This document shows, in pieces, positions 29,043-41,859 of a DNA stretch of 64,000 nucleotides. Position numbers and translations under genes: made by a program. Where the stretch lies: NCBI RefSeq assembly GCF_002127325.2, contig NC_035446.2, positions 161,623,947 through 161,687,946 of the forward strand. The letters run 5' to 3'. The first letter of the stretch is position 1, and every line of letters begins with the position of its first letter. Origin of the DNA: Helianthus annuus. Taxonomy: Eukaryota > Streptophyta > Magnoliopsida > Asterales > Asteraceae. The notes beneath the pieces are model-generated. The model ran no database searches, was not told the origin of the DNA, and saw nothing but the letters and a program-made list of their open reading frames with translations.

Positions 29043-31598
29043 ATGGCTTCATCGTTGAAGAATACTTCCACGGCGATGTCTGCAGTCAATTCATCTAATG
29101 GCATTCCACCTTTGCCTCCACCACCAGCTGGATCTCAGAAAAATGCTGAGAAGAGACCAACTCCTATCTTCTCTAAACCTTCATCTTCTGCTCTAACTTC
29201 TTCTGCTCCCAGTACTAGTGATATATTTACTTTGATTTTGCAGATGAGGGATCGTATGCAGCAGCAGGATGAAACTAATGACAGGATCCTCAGAGAAATC
29301 GGAGATCTCAAAAGACAAAAGAGAACGGCAGAGGATCATTCCCCACTGATGCCCAAATCTTTGAATTTTGATACTCCGATGATTACTTCACAGCTATCAG
29401 AGGCCCCAGACGTTCAACATATGGGTGGATTAAGAGGAGTGCATTTCGGCCCAGCAGCAATGACTCAGGCATCAGGATCATATTTCCAACCGGCAGGATC
29501 CTACACTCAGCATATGGGATCCTTCAAGAGCTTAGGATCCTCCTTTGTTCCAGGATCATCCCAGGTTCAAGGATCCTCCTTTGTTCCAGGATCATCCCAG
29601 GTTCAAGGATCCTCCTTTGTTCCAGGATCATCTCAGGTTCAGGGATCCCTTCAGATACCAGGATCCTTGAAGAATTTGCAAACAGGAAGTCCAGATGTCC
29701 ATCAAGGAGATTTTATTACGATGCAGACCATTGCTTCCACTGGTCCATCTATCATCCCATAATCCCAGCAATATGGATTCACATCCAATGTTCCTAACTT
29801 GAACCCGATGGGAGGTAACACTTTTAATAATTCTTATACCACTAACCATGGATTCATGCAGGATACAAGTATCAATCATGCTATGTCCAGAGAACTACAA
29901 AAACTGAAGAATATGATATCAAGTGTTCCAGGGGTAGTCAAACCTATCCCGGAGATTGCAGATGGAAGCCATAAGGTATCTCGTTTTGCACCACCAATTT
30001 GTGATGCTGAGATACCCAAAAGATTCCATATCCCTACTATGAAGCTGTATGATGGTACAACGGATCCTGAGGAACACATGGCACAATACAGGGAGAGGAT
30101 GGAGATCAATCCTATTCCAGAAAGGTTAAAGGAAGCATGCCTGTGCAAGGGATTTGGATCCACTCTTACTGGATCAGCTCTTAAATGGCTGCTAAGTCTT
30201 CCTCCTTACTCTATTACTTCGTTTGCTAATTTAGTTAACTTATTCAATAATCAATTTTCTTGTAGCAGAAAATTTGAACGATTGACTTGTGATTTATATA
30301 GGATAACTCAGGGTCATAATGAATCATTAAGGGATTATATAACCAAATTTAGTAAAGAATCCTTGGACATTCCTAACTTGGATGTGGCCACAGCTGTTGA
30401 GGCCTTCAAGATGGGATTGCTTAAGGATTCATTGTTCTATGATGATCTTGTTATGACACCATGCAGGAACCTAGACGAAGTAAGAACTCGGGCACTCAGG
30501 TTCATCCGGCTAGAGGATGACAAGGGGATCCAGGAGAGACAAGTAGGATCCTCAAAACAAGAAAAGCAAGGATCCACTTTCAAAAGCAACATATTCAAAT
30601 CCTATAACAGAACTGACAATCAGAATGTGCATGCTGTAGACCAAGAAGAGGATGATGAAGATTATCCTCCAATTTCTGAATATTGTTTTTCCGTTGATAA
30701 CCATGAACTAATCCTTGCAATGCAGAATCTAGGAGAAAAAGCCAGATGGCCTAGAAAAAATGACAAATCAGCCGGAACTAAAGACAAATCGAAGTGGTGT
30801 GCATACCACGAGGATTTCGGGCATTTAACTAAAGAATGCATCGCATTAAGAAAGGAAATTGGATATCTGCTAAGCAAGGGGCATTTAAAAGAGTTGTTGG
30901 GAAGAAAAAAGCAAAAGAATCAGGATCCTGAAAGGATCCCTGAAAAAGCTCCGGCCCCTCCAGCAAATGCACAAGTGATCAACTTTATTTCTGGAGGATC
31001 AGACATCTGTGGTACATCCTTCTCAGCAGCTAAAAGGCATGCAAAGGAAGCAAAAATGGATAACGGAGAAAGACCTATTCGAACATCAAGCGTCTCAGAA
31101 GGAAAAATCATAACCTTCGATGAGGATGATAGAATTAACATCCAGGATCCTCATCATGATAGTTTAGTTATTACTCTCTTTATTTCTAGCCACTTTGTCC
31201 ACAGGATCCTTATTGACGGAGGAAGTTCAGTAAACATTATCCAGCTTGATGTTCTGAAGAAGATGGGTATCCCTGAATCAGACATCACCCCAAGATCCTC
31301 CGTGCTTGTCGGATTTAGTGGAGAAACTAAGAAAACCCTGGGGGACATCAAACTCCCAATTTATGTTGAAGGATTACATAATTATCAAAAATTTTGTGTT
31401 ATTGACTGTTTGTCTTGTTGTAATGTTATCCTTGGCAGGCCCTGGATACATGATATGAAGGCAGTCCCATCCACCTACCATCAATGTGTGAAGCTCCCTA
31501 GCCCATGGGGAATAATCAAGATCGACAGTGATCAGCAGGAGGCTAAGGATTGTTACACCTCGTCAATGAAACCAGCCTCGAAGCCAAGGGAGCAATAG
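29043..31598 (+). pseudogene. gag-pro: E4 gag-protease, one nonsense codon
   Basis: From ATG 29043 to the readthrough TAG at 31596-31598, 851 codons in one frame, broken only by TAA at 29760-29762 (GAA to TAA in IIPESQQYG). It has the repeat region, the gag core (GSALKWLLSLPPYSITSF), the finger WCAYHEDFGHLTKEC and the protease loop ILIDGGSSVNIIQ. This copy shows best that gag and protease are one ORF. Confidence 0.94.
29535..29642 (+). repeat. In-frame 36-bp repeat in E4 gag
   Basis: Three exact-length units coding GSSFVPGSSQVQ, one fewer than in E1 and E3. Confidence 0.92.
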
Positions 31599-31604
31599 CA
31601 ATTA
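31593..31604 (+). promoter_or_regulatory. Readthrough stop CAA-TAG-CAA-TTA, E4
   Basis: GAG CAA TAG CAA TTA CAG TAT, in frame; pol continues with no ATG for some distance, which argues against separate initiation. Confidence 0.78.
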
Positions 31605-34600
31605 CAGTATCCTCCAAGGAATGTCTTGGAGGCGAGAGAACAGGATGTGGACGAAATCCTCTTGGATCCTAATGATCCTGAATCAAAAATCTATATCGGA
31701 TCAGGGATCCTTGGTAAAATGAAATTCCTCAAAAGAAGAAGATCTACCCTTGCATGGAAACATGAGGATATGACAGGTATATCTAAGGATATTATCACTC
31801 ACAAACTTGGCATTGACAGAACAATCAAACCAATCCATCAAAAAAGGAGGAAGTTTGCACCGGAAAGAAATGCCATTATCTAGGAAGAAGTAGAAAGATT
31901 ACTTTGAGCAGGTATGATCAGAGAGGTAAAATATCCAAAATGGCTAGCCAATGTGGTTGTTGTTCAAAAGAAAAACGGAAAGTGGAGGGTATGTGTCGAT
32001 TTCACTGACTTGAATAAGGCATGTCCCAAGGATCCTTTCCCATTACCCCACATTGACTCCATGGTGGATGCAACGGCGGGTCATGAACTGTTAACCTTTA
32101 TGGATGCATCATCTGGATTCCAACAAATTCAGATGGAGCCATCTGACCAGGAGGATATGGCTTTTATGACCCCAACCGGTTTATATTGTTATATTGCTAT
32201 GCCGTTTGGATTAAGGAATGCAGGTGCAACATATCAAAGACTGGTAAACATGATGTTCAAAGATCAGATTGGACAAACTATGGAAGTATACATAGACGAT
32301 ATGGTCGTAAAATCCAAGAAAGCTGAGGATCACCTAAGGGACTTGGAGGAAGCATTTGATATCCTTGATAATTATAACATGAAGCTTAATCCTTCAAAAT
32401 GTCACTTTAGTGTTAAAGCAGGTAAATTTCTAGGATATATGGTGACCCAGAGGGGCATTGAAGCAAGCCCGGAACAAATCAAAGCATTGGTGAATATCAA
32501 ATCCCCTGCCAACGCTAAGGATGTGCAAAGGCTAACAGGCAGGATAGCAGCTCTAAACAGATTCATATCCAAATCCTCAGAAAGGTGTAAGGAGTTCTAT
32601 GATATCCTAAGTAAGAACAAGAAATTTGAGTGGACTGAAAAGCATGAGAATGCTTTACAAGCCCTCAAAGAATACATGTCCTCGGCTCCAGCATTGATGA
32701 AACCAGAAAAAGGAGATGTGTTATCCTTATATCTGGCGGTATCCTCAAAAGCAGTAAGTGCAGTCCTTGTTAAGGATCATGAAGGTACACAATATCCTGT
32801 CTATTATGTAAGTAAGAGTTTACTTGATGCTGAATCCAGGTACTCACACCTTGAAAAACTTATTCTTGCATTGATTATGGCATCTACTAAGCTAAGACAT
32901 TATTTTGAAACCCATGTTATTGTTGTTAGAACTAATTTTCCGATCAAGAATGTCCTCAGGAAACCAGAAATGTCCGGAAGGATGGCTAAATGGGCAGTAA
33001 AGCTCAGTGCTCATGATATAAGATATGAGCCTAGAACAGCCATCAAATCTCAAGCATTAGTAGACTTTGTGGCTGATTTCAGTAGTGATCAACAAAAGGA
33101 AGCAGAATTGGAAGTCCAACAGCTGGATGAAACCAAGGATCCTTGGATACTACATACTGACGGATCCTCAAATGTTAAAGGCACGGGGCTTGGTATACTA
33201 CTAAAATCGCCACAGGGGGACATAATACCCCATTCCATAGCTTGTGAGTTCCAAGCCACTAATAATGAGGCTGAATATGAAGCCTTAATCGCTGGTTTAC
33301 AAATCGCTAAACATATGAGGATCAGGTATCTTGAGGTATACGTGGATTTATTGTTAATCATTGTTAATCACCAATCATTTTAATGGATCCTATGCTGTTA
33401 AAGGTGAAAAACTAACCAAATATTTAGAGATAGTCAAAGAATTGGCACTCTCCTTTGTTTCTTTCAGTTTGACACAGGTACCAAGGGAAGAAAATACAGA
33501 AGCTGATGCATTGGCCAATCTAGGATCATCTTTGAAGATTCCAGAGGATATAAGTATCCCCATCATCCATATCCTGGCTCCTGCTATTGAAAAACAGGTG
33601 GCCATGGAATAGAAGAGGATACTCCAATGATCCCTAGTGAGGATACTCAATCTTATTCAGGATCATGGATCTCACCAATCATGAGATACTTACAACACGG
33701 GGAGATTCCTATGGGAGAAAATCCTAGGGCTTTCAGGATTAAGGTATCTCAATTCACAATCTTGAATAATGTGCTATATAAGGGATCTCTTGCTGGACCA
33801 TATTTAAGATGTATCGAGGATCCTGAAGTTCAAGAAGTGTTAAAAGACTTCCATGAAGGAGATTGTGGAAACCACACTGGGGGCAGGGCATTGTTCTCAA
33901 GGATCTTAAGGACAGGATACTACTGGCCAACTATGAAAAGGGATGCTGTGGAGTATGCTAAGAAGTGTGATCCTTGTCAAAGACACAACAATATCCTTCA
34001 TCAGCCGGCTGAGTTTCTACATCCTATTCCATCCTCTTGGCCATTTATGAGATGGGGGATGGATATAGTTGGCAAGTTCCCTAAGGCACCTGGTGGAAAA
34101 GTATTCATGCTTGCCATGACTGACTACTTCTCCAAATAGATAGAGGCTGAAGCTTTTGCCCAAGTCAGAGAAAAGGAAGTTATATCCTTTATTAAGAGAA
34201 ATATCATAACTAGATTTGGCATTCCTTCTGAAATTGTGTGTGATAATGGTTCCCAATTTATTGGGAGCAGGACTACTAACTTTTGTGACAATTGGGGGAT
34301 CAAGATGATAACATCAACACCAGTCCACCCACAAGCCAATGGTCAAGCAGAATCATCCAACAAGATCATCATCAACAATCTAAAGAAGAAACTTGGATCC
34401 AAGAAAGGGAAATGGGCAGAGGAATTGCCTTACGTACTTTGGGCTGATAGGACAACTCCCAAGAATGCTACTGGTCAAACACCCTTCTCTTTAGTGTTTG
34501 GGGCAGAAGCAGTGATCCCAACAGAAATGGTGGTTTCAACTACTAGAACAAGTACTCGTGATCCTGAGCAGAATGCTGCAAACTTAGCTCAGGACCTGGA

Positions 34601-34898
34601 TACTATTGAGGAAATCAGGGATTTGACTAGGATAAGGATGGCAAGCTACCAAAAAAGAATGGCTGGTGCTTACAACAAAAATGTCAGGATAAGGAAATTC
34701 CAAGTTGGGGATATGGTATTGAGAAAAGCATTCCAAAATACCATCAATCCTGCTGATGGGAAATTGGCACCAAAGTGGGAAGGCCCTTACTTGATTGAAG
34801 CCGAAGCAGGAAAGGGGGCATATAGATTGCTAACCATGGAAGGAAATTTGTTACCGAGAGCCTGGAATGCTGTTCACTTAAAGAAATATTTCATGTGA
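31599..34898 (+). pseudogene. pol: E4 pol, multiply broken
   Basis: Same domain order as E2. Lesions: a 5-codon in-frame deletion near 31720, TAG at 31881-31883, TGA at 31905-31907, a perfect 10-bp tandem duplication (33351-33360 and 33361-33370) in the archaeal-type RNase H, a one-base deletion near 33610, and TGG-to-TAG at 34137-34139 in the integrase core. RT (YIDDMVVKSKK), the integrase triad motifs and the C-terminal PKWEGPYLIEAE module remain readable. The normal TGA at 34896-34898 is kept. Confidence 0.94.
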
Positions 34899-35131
34899 AG
34901 CAGGATCCTTCTGGCATGAGTGATCCTTACATTGGAAGTATCCTTCAAGGATCCCTGAAGCATCATTGATCCTTACTCTGGTAATGTCCTAAGCTCGAAC
35001 TCTTATTTACATATCTTCTTATTTAAGGATAAGGATCATGTATCCTTCATCCTTCTCTCACGAGATTTTGAGTTCTGATAAGTCCAGGTATCCTTAGCAT
35101 AATGTCAACAATCTTCAGAAGCAACTCAGAT

Positions 35132-35500
35132 CCTTGGGCTTGTCCCCAGTTATCCTTGGGCTTGTCCCCAGTTTTCGCCTGTAGCGCACGATGATCCTGG
35201 TATAGTTCACGTCTTTGGGACCAGTACTCGCTTTAGGGGCTGATAACCTCATCGTACTGGCTATACCTAGGATCCTACGTATAATGGTAGACGTACCATA
35301 CATCCGTTCATAAGGTTTCTAACGTTTTCACGTTAGCTAAGGTTTTGGCATTTTCATGTCACTAAGTTTGGATAGTCGCCAGTGAGGGCCATACTCCAGT
35401 TTACATACGATCTTTGGGCTTGTCCCCAGTTATCCTTCGGGCTTGTCCCCAGTGATCCTTTGGGCTTGTCCCCAGTTATCCTTTGGGCTTGTCCCCAGTT
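35132..35500. repeat. GGGGACAAGCCC minisatellite, E4
   Basis: Two units in 35132-35173 and four in 35412-35500, on the opposite strand to E1 and E2 because E4 is inverted relative to them. Confidence 0.85.
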
Positions 35501-35948
35501 ACTAACTTATCTTTTATATTGGCTTAGTCCCAAGTTATGTTCTACTTTTCAGGTTTTCAAAGTTAAACAATTAAGGATCCTTAATCCTTATTATCCATTA
35601 AGGTTTCACTTATGGTTATCCTGATTAAAGGTTATGATCCTAACTTGGATCCTCAGGTATGATCCTCAACTATTTTCAATTTCATTCATTAATTGTTTGA
35701 ATAACCCTTAGACTTTGACAACTGAACCTATGATCCTTAAAATAAACTACTTTGAAAATTTTCGATTATAGGATATTTGATCCAGGATCATATCCTAAAT
35801 TTCTTAAACATAATTTGCTTAACCTTTCTCACTCAGGCAAATATATATCAAAACAATTGGAAATTAAAAGGATAACAACACAAGATAAGCCAAAAAGATT
35901 AGAGTTATTTTATTAACAAAGGTTTAAAACCCTTCAAAGTTGTCAAAA

Positions 35949-36002
35949 TTGCCAACCCACGTTTCTGCCAGCAAAACGTGGCCCGTCCACATGGGTTGGC
36001 AA
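35949..36002. other. Conserved 54-nt hairpin, E4
   Basis: Arms TTGCCAACCCA and TGGGTTGGCAA intact; same total length as in E1 and E2. Confidence 0.8.
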
Positions 36003-36257
36003 AGGGTGTCCATTGTTTGTGCGGTCATAGCATGCAGGTAAATAAAAGGCGGCAGGATCACAATGGCTTCATCCCCCAAACAGAGGATCACTCCACCATT
36101 CGCAATCCTACCTATTGTCTGAAGGATCCTGGATCCTTAATCCTAAAACTATTGTTCAAAGTTACAGACCATAATTGTTTGAAAAAACATCAACAACCAC
36201 AAAAAAATTGGGCTCCGGCTATGTCTAGAAGTTTCCATCATTGCCCAATCCTGCAGC

Positions 36258-37851
36258 TCAATCCTTCGCTGCACCATCACCACCAGCTCCGCTTGCCTCC
36301 CCAGCATGATCCTTGCCAGCACCTTCAAGCATCGGTATCTCCTCAGCCTCCTCATCATCCTCCAACTCTGCCAGCCTCGCCTTCCAGCCCTCCACGTCCC
36401 ATGTGCTTTTGTCGAAGGCAGGATCCTGAGCCTCCGCAGCCATCTGCAACTGGATCTTATACATGGCTATCGCAGCAGAGACCTTGGCATCCTGGGTGAT
36501 ATCATGCTTCTCATAATCAAAGTTGATCAGCATTTTGGTAGCATCATCCTTGGTAGCCCGGAGCTCCTTCTCAAGATCAGCAATCTTGAGATCCTTCAGC
36601 ACACCCATTTGTTGGAGGTCAGCGATTTGGCGGTCTTGATCCTCAACGTGGCCAACATAAGTCTCTATTTCAGCAAATTTCTGCAAGGAAGATAAGACAC
36701 AAATATCAGAAACAATCCTTAAAACTATCAGGATACGCAAACAGGGGCAGTGATCCTTACCTCATTGAAGTAATCTAGAAACTGTTGGCGGAGCAGGGGC
36801 AGGCCTTGGAGATCCTCAGCATCAGAGGCCTTTCTCTTCTTGCCTCCTTTCCCTCTAGCAGGTGCTTTCGGGACGGAAGTACTTGGGCTAGCAGGATTCT
36901 TCTTTCTGGAGGATCTGACGTTGGTTAGATCATCGATGCCAAATTTTGAGGCGGACTTAGAGGATTTTCCAGCACCTACACAACCAAAATAAGATAAGTA
37001 TTCTAATTAAATTTGAAATCCTACATAGAATTACTTTTAAATAAGGATACTTACTTGACATTGTGGCAGAGGCAGAGGATACTTCCTGAGAATCTTGAGT
37101 GGCAACTTGGAAAGTTCTTGCTTCAGGATCAAGCTTCTTGAAGGCCAAAAGTCTCTCTTTTGCAGCAGGAGTCAACCTAAGACGAGAAATGGATATAGCT
37201 GCACAATAAAACAAGAAAATATCAGTGATCCTCATCCTTAGGAACAGGTTTTATGGTGATCCTTCCAGGATCCTCTATCCTACCATGAGTAGCCCACTCT
37301 TTGGGCAGATCCTTCCCATCAGGGATGGTATCTCTCCTAACAAAAAAGAACCGTCGCTTCCAGTTCGTGTCGTTCTTGGTAACTTTGAAGACAGGGTGAT
37401 CCTCCCCAGCTTTTCGCTTAAACAAATAGCGATGGGATCCGAAAGTGGTAAGATCATACATCTCAGCCAGCTCCGCCATACCAATGTCAATCCCCTCTTG
37501 TTCAATGATCCTCTCAAGGGTGTATAAGACCCTCCAGATCATGGGCATAGCCTGGATATAGCAGATGCCGGTAAGAGAGAAAAAGGATTGAGTGAACTGT
37601 GGGAAAGGATACGAATATCCTATCAAGATAGGAGTGACCGGGAAAGCTACCCAAGTATCAGAAATAAAATCACTCAAAGCAGTGGGGGTAAAAGACTTGA
37701 AGAGAGTGTTCGCCGGAAAGCATTGACGGATTCTGTCGATCTGAGGATCGGTAAAACAGCACCTCTCGGTGGGAGAATCTTTGATGATCCCTTGACCCTT
37801 CAAGGGGCTGTTCTTCTTAGGATCCTTATGCGGGGAGTTCCGGAGCAACAT
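36258..37851 (-). CDS. Antisense accessory gene of Tat element, copy C (four exons)
   Basis: Minus-strand exons 37851-37284, 37198-37055, 36975-36761 and 36680-36258; 1350 nt, 449 residues, no internal stop. Junctions fall at the same codons as in copies A and B, with GT-AG throughout (CATG|GTAGG, GCAG|CTATATCC, TCAA|GTAAGT, GAG|GTAAGG). Exon 1 is the PF04195-like domain with NDTNWKRRFFFVRR; exon 4 is the coil plus acidic tail. Retention of intron 1 would give a 209-residue protein ending PKDEDH. Orientation is again opposite to gag-pol of its element, so the arrangement is fixed and not a product of one rearrangement. The element around it has at least six lesions in pol. Confidence 0.82.
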
Positions 37852-37991
37852 CTTTTCAAGACGATGGAAAGAAAAAAGAAAAACAGAGCAAGCAAGATAG
37901 AAGGAGAAGGGGAATACCTGTTCAATCCTCTGATCGCGGTTATAAAGGGAAGAGTTCTCGAATTTAAATGCAAACGATCCTATCCCTATCT

Positions 37992-38078
37992 CTATTTATA
38001 ATGATGATTTGTGCAGGGCTGTCATCTCCATGACGTCAGATCGCAACGGATAGTTCGTTCTCAACGGCTATATATCCG
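37992..38078 (-). promoter_or_regulatory. Promoter module of antisense gene, copy C
   Basis: Minus strand: TATAAATAG (38000-37992), full palindrome TGACGTCA (38038-38031) and CCGTT sites in place of the TAGCCGTT pair. This variant has the strongest bZIP-type core of the five. Confidence 0.65.
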
Positions 38079-38144
38079 TTGAGTTAGTTATAGATAAGAT
38101 TCGGCAAAATATAACTCGTTAATATTACATAAATACTCCTTATA

Positions 38145-38157
38145 TTTTGGGGGCAAT
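38145..38157 (+). other. E4 polypurine tract
   Basis: TTTTGGGGGCAAT directly before the 3' LTR start TGTTAGGG. Confidence 0.85.
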
Positions 38158-38722
38158 TGTTAGGGCTGGATTTTTATGACCTATGATCCTTACATGTGAT
38201 CCTAACAAGTGATCCTTACTTCTTTGGCAGATAGTGATCCTCAGAGGAGCTCCAGGATCAGGATCATGGACCATCCTAGGGATCCTCATACTAACGATTG
38301 TTCTCTTTGGATTTAATGTTATCTTGCAGGAATTTCGTGTAGGATCCGCTCTTAGCAACGTAAACAAGGAACCTGTCACGCTACTTTGGCATATGCATAA
38401 TCAAAGATGGACGTTATGGACAATATGGAAACTCAGCACAATTTAAGGGCGATAATTTAGGCTAAATTTACTTCTATTCTTGAAGGGGTAACGAGCTAAT
38501 AGTTAGGTTATTTACCTAAAATACGACCACACACACTTGTATAAGTAGCACTCTTCCACATTCGGAAGACACAACACATTTCTCACACGCTTTAGCATAC
38601 GTTACTATAGTGATCCTTGTACCTAGCTCGTTACCATCCGAAGTTGTAACCATTATTTGTTTTATTGAAGTTTGGTGATCGGTAGTTTCCATCACCCGAG
38701 GTTTTTTATGCTGGAGATCATT

Positions 38723-41346
38723 TGTCACACCTGAGCAAAATCCGCAACAATCTTGAATCCTCGCTTCATTCTTTCGTGTTTACTTGTCAAATTTCGGGAC
38801 GAAATTTCTTTCAAGTTGGGGATGATGTGACAACCCGAACTCTCAAGGTTAGTGACGCCTTATCTCGTGATTTTTAATTTCTAACTTACCCCTCTCTAGT
38901 GCACTAAACTAGCATCACTCCATTAAGCTTGAATCTAAACCTAAACATTACATCTTGCTAAGTGTGAACCATTGTTATGTGTTAAACTTGATAGACACCA
39001 CATGTTTACGTAATTGGGTCGCCGCACATAAGCGATTCGGCCCAGGTTGCTTGTGTATATGCATTTGGGCCGTAAGTGTATTTTTGGTGTTTGGGCCGTT
39101 TATATATTGGTGTTACTTCTCGGCCCACCCCTTCTCTTTTAATCAATGTGGCCCAATACTAAATCCCTATGTATACGTACACATATGGGTTATGATGAAA
39201 CAATTCTTAGCAAATATTGCAAACCCTAAATTCATTGAAGACGTTGGCAGCCCCCACCCCCTTCGAAACATTGGTTCTCTTGGTCGAGCTTTTGGTTAGT
39301 TTGATCTCTCTCAGTCCTTAATTGTTATATGATTATAGTCCTAGATGATTAGGGTCATGTGGCACCATAATATGTGAAGTCATAAAACATGAAACTTGTT
39401 GTAGTTCTTGCCGATAACTTGTTGTAGTTCCTGCTGATTGCTACTGATTGTCGTGTTTATGTAAATTATTGACATGTGATAACAGGTTAACCTTGAACTA
39501 ATGGGTAAATAAATAAGATCGATACTTTACTCGAACATATGTGGGTAATGATCATCGGATGTGACTACAAAAATATATAATGATGGTGTGATGATGAAAA
39601 TTCTTTTGTGAATAAATGCAGCCAACTTGGAAAATTAACACTGCATGATGTCGGCCATTCAGTGGAAAGTGCAGCCATTTATTTTATATTTTGCATGTAT
39701 AATTGATAACTGACCTAGTGTGCTTGAATATGAAACCGATGTGGTTGGGTTTGAATGGCGGTTGTCTATTTCAACAACTAACTTGTCTTCTAATAAATTA
39801 TGAATTCCAATATCACTTTTATATGCACACTATAATGGTTGCACATGTATACAACTATGGATTGCTAAATGGCTGACAACATATGATAAGATTATACTCT
39901 AATTGGACCAATACAAAGTTAGTGGGGTAGGATAGGTTTAGGAATTTATATTAAAGTTTGTAATCAGTTATGGGTCAAGAATTGGGGGCCGCATACATCA
40001 GTGGATGTGGGCGGTTTGGACTATTCTTAGTGGCATTTCTTTATTTAATTGAGCTTATCATATGAAAATTTATGGGGCGGCCTGGGTGTTTGAGCCGAGT
40101 ACATCAATACTCAATAGGGTGGCTTATATGGTAGTTGGGTGGATAATTGTTGAATGGATAAATATATATATTATTGAAATTGATTAATGATATTAATCGT
40201 ATATAATAATGCCATACTCGAAATTGTTATATAGCGTTAAGGTTCAGTAAGTTATCGTTTTTTTTATATATATGGGTTGTCACGTATGGCGGGACCTGTA
40301 CCACTTTGGTATAGGATTTTGTAACCCCGGAGCGATTATTTAATAATATGAATTATTGTTGATGTATGCTTGTTCATGTGACTGAAACGTGAATTGTTAG
40401 TGGGCGTCAGTAGGATGGATGAACTTGTTAAGTATAGAATACGTATGACACGAATACACGTCATAACTAGGGTGATTATACGTGCCAAGCTTGCTTAATA
40501 TTTGTATGATAAAGGTGTGTGGTTTATGTGTGTAAGTAACTGATGGGTATTTAAACCATACTAGGATTGGATTGATAAAGCGGTGAACACATACCTTAAC
40601 CTTACCGAGCAAACCAAAGGTGAGTTCACTACATTCGAGCATGCGTCCCAGTGGTTGGGGACAGTCAGTGGGTATCCCATGGGGGGATGAGTCTTTGGGT
40701 AAAAACGGGTATATTGGTTAATATTCTCACCTATCATCTTTTGTAAGTCCCTCATCGGGTATTAGTTAGTAGCGCTACTTAGGTTTGGCACCCTCACCCC
40801 GTGCCTGTAGAGGACGGAGGTGAACTAATGACCCAGTCTGGCCCAGTACTAGATAGGAGTACGTGGGAAGGGCAGTCGTGTATTTCAGGAGCCGTCATTG
40901 TTCGGAAATGAGATATTAACAATATTACTTGCATTGGTTATTGAACGGTTTTTCACACAACGGGTAATAAACATTTTCTAAAACTGTGAACTCGCCAGCT
41001 TTGTCTGATACACGTGTTACATGCTCGCAGGTCGTTAGGTATCTTGGAATTGGGAAGCTTGCTATCTGGGAGTGCTGGAGTGGTCATGGATCGAGGCTCT
41101 TGGATTGAAATACATTTAATACATTGGTTTTAAGCGTTATTACGAAACAATTGTTAAACGACTTATTACATGCTTCCGCTACACAACTTTTGAGAATTAA
41201 TATTATGTTGACAACTTATTTTGGTAAAATAGTGTCAAGACTTATTTAAATATTAATCACATTGGTTCAATGTGATTGGTGGCTCGAACTCTGATGCGTG
41301 ACACGCCTCGCGGAGTTTCCGCAGGTGAAATTTTGGGGGTGTTACA
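38723..41346 (+). repeat. E7 5' LTR
   Basis: TGTCACACC to GGTGTTACA. A second LTR-like start, TGTGACAACCCG, lies inside at 38826, preceded by a copy of the element's own pre-LTR sequence. Several long open frames on either strand recur in both LTRs but have no recognisable domain. Confidence 0.94.
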
Positions 41347-41348
41347 GT

Positions 41349-41362
41349 TGGTATCAGAGCCA
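41349..41362 (+). other. E7 primer binding site (initiator Met tRNA type)
   Basis: TGGTATCAGAGCCA, two bases after the LTR; the classic complement of the 3' end of plant initiator methionine tRNA. Confidence 0.93.
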
Positions 41363-41859
41363 CTGGTTATAGTGAACTAGGTTTTAAAACGTTTTATAAA
41401 ACCAGACTATAACCGAACAACTTCGAAAATCGATCATGACACTCAGCTCCAGATTGCAAGGTTCGCTTCTCTCTCACCTTATACATTACTTGTTTAACAG
41501 TCACACACTCACAACGTATATGAACTGAAACAATTAGCACCATAGTGACTTGATAGCGTGACCCCACACATCGACTCATGCGAGTCATAGACCTGTGATA
41601 TCATCTGTTGTGTTGTTTGAACGGGGGAAACTTTGAGCGCGAGCTAAGAAGCACTGAGATAAGCATGCAAATTGCCTTATTATTATGGGTGCACACTTAA
41701 TAATAACGCGGGGTGCATGCAAGTCCCAGTGAGACTTATCGAGCGTGAGGAGGGTTCTGCCCTACTATGTGTGAACTTGGTAGTACGTAAATATCAGTAT
41801 GATACTTGACTCCCATCTCGTTTCGACTCCTAAATCGGTTTATTCCCAACTATAGAAAC

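Larger units (their letters stand above)
34899..36257. other. E4 spacer between pol and antisense gene
   Basis: Non-coding, the plus-oriented counterpart of the E1 and E2 spacers. It holds two minisatellite clusters (35132-35173 and 35412-35500) and the conserved hairpin (35949-36002). TTTATT near 35910, AATAAA on the minus strand, is a candidate poly(A) signal for the antisense gene. Confidence 0.7.

Noticed and set aside
38955..39299. 114-codon open frame in the E7 LTR, repeated at 46229-46573
   Set aside because: Both copies exist because the LTR is duplicated. The translation has no recognisable domain and the residues look like unconstrained translation.
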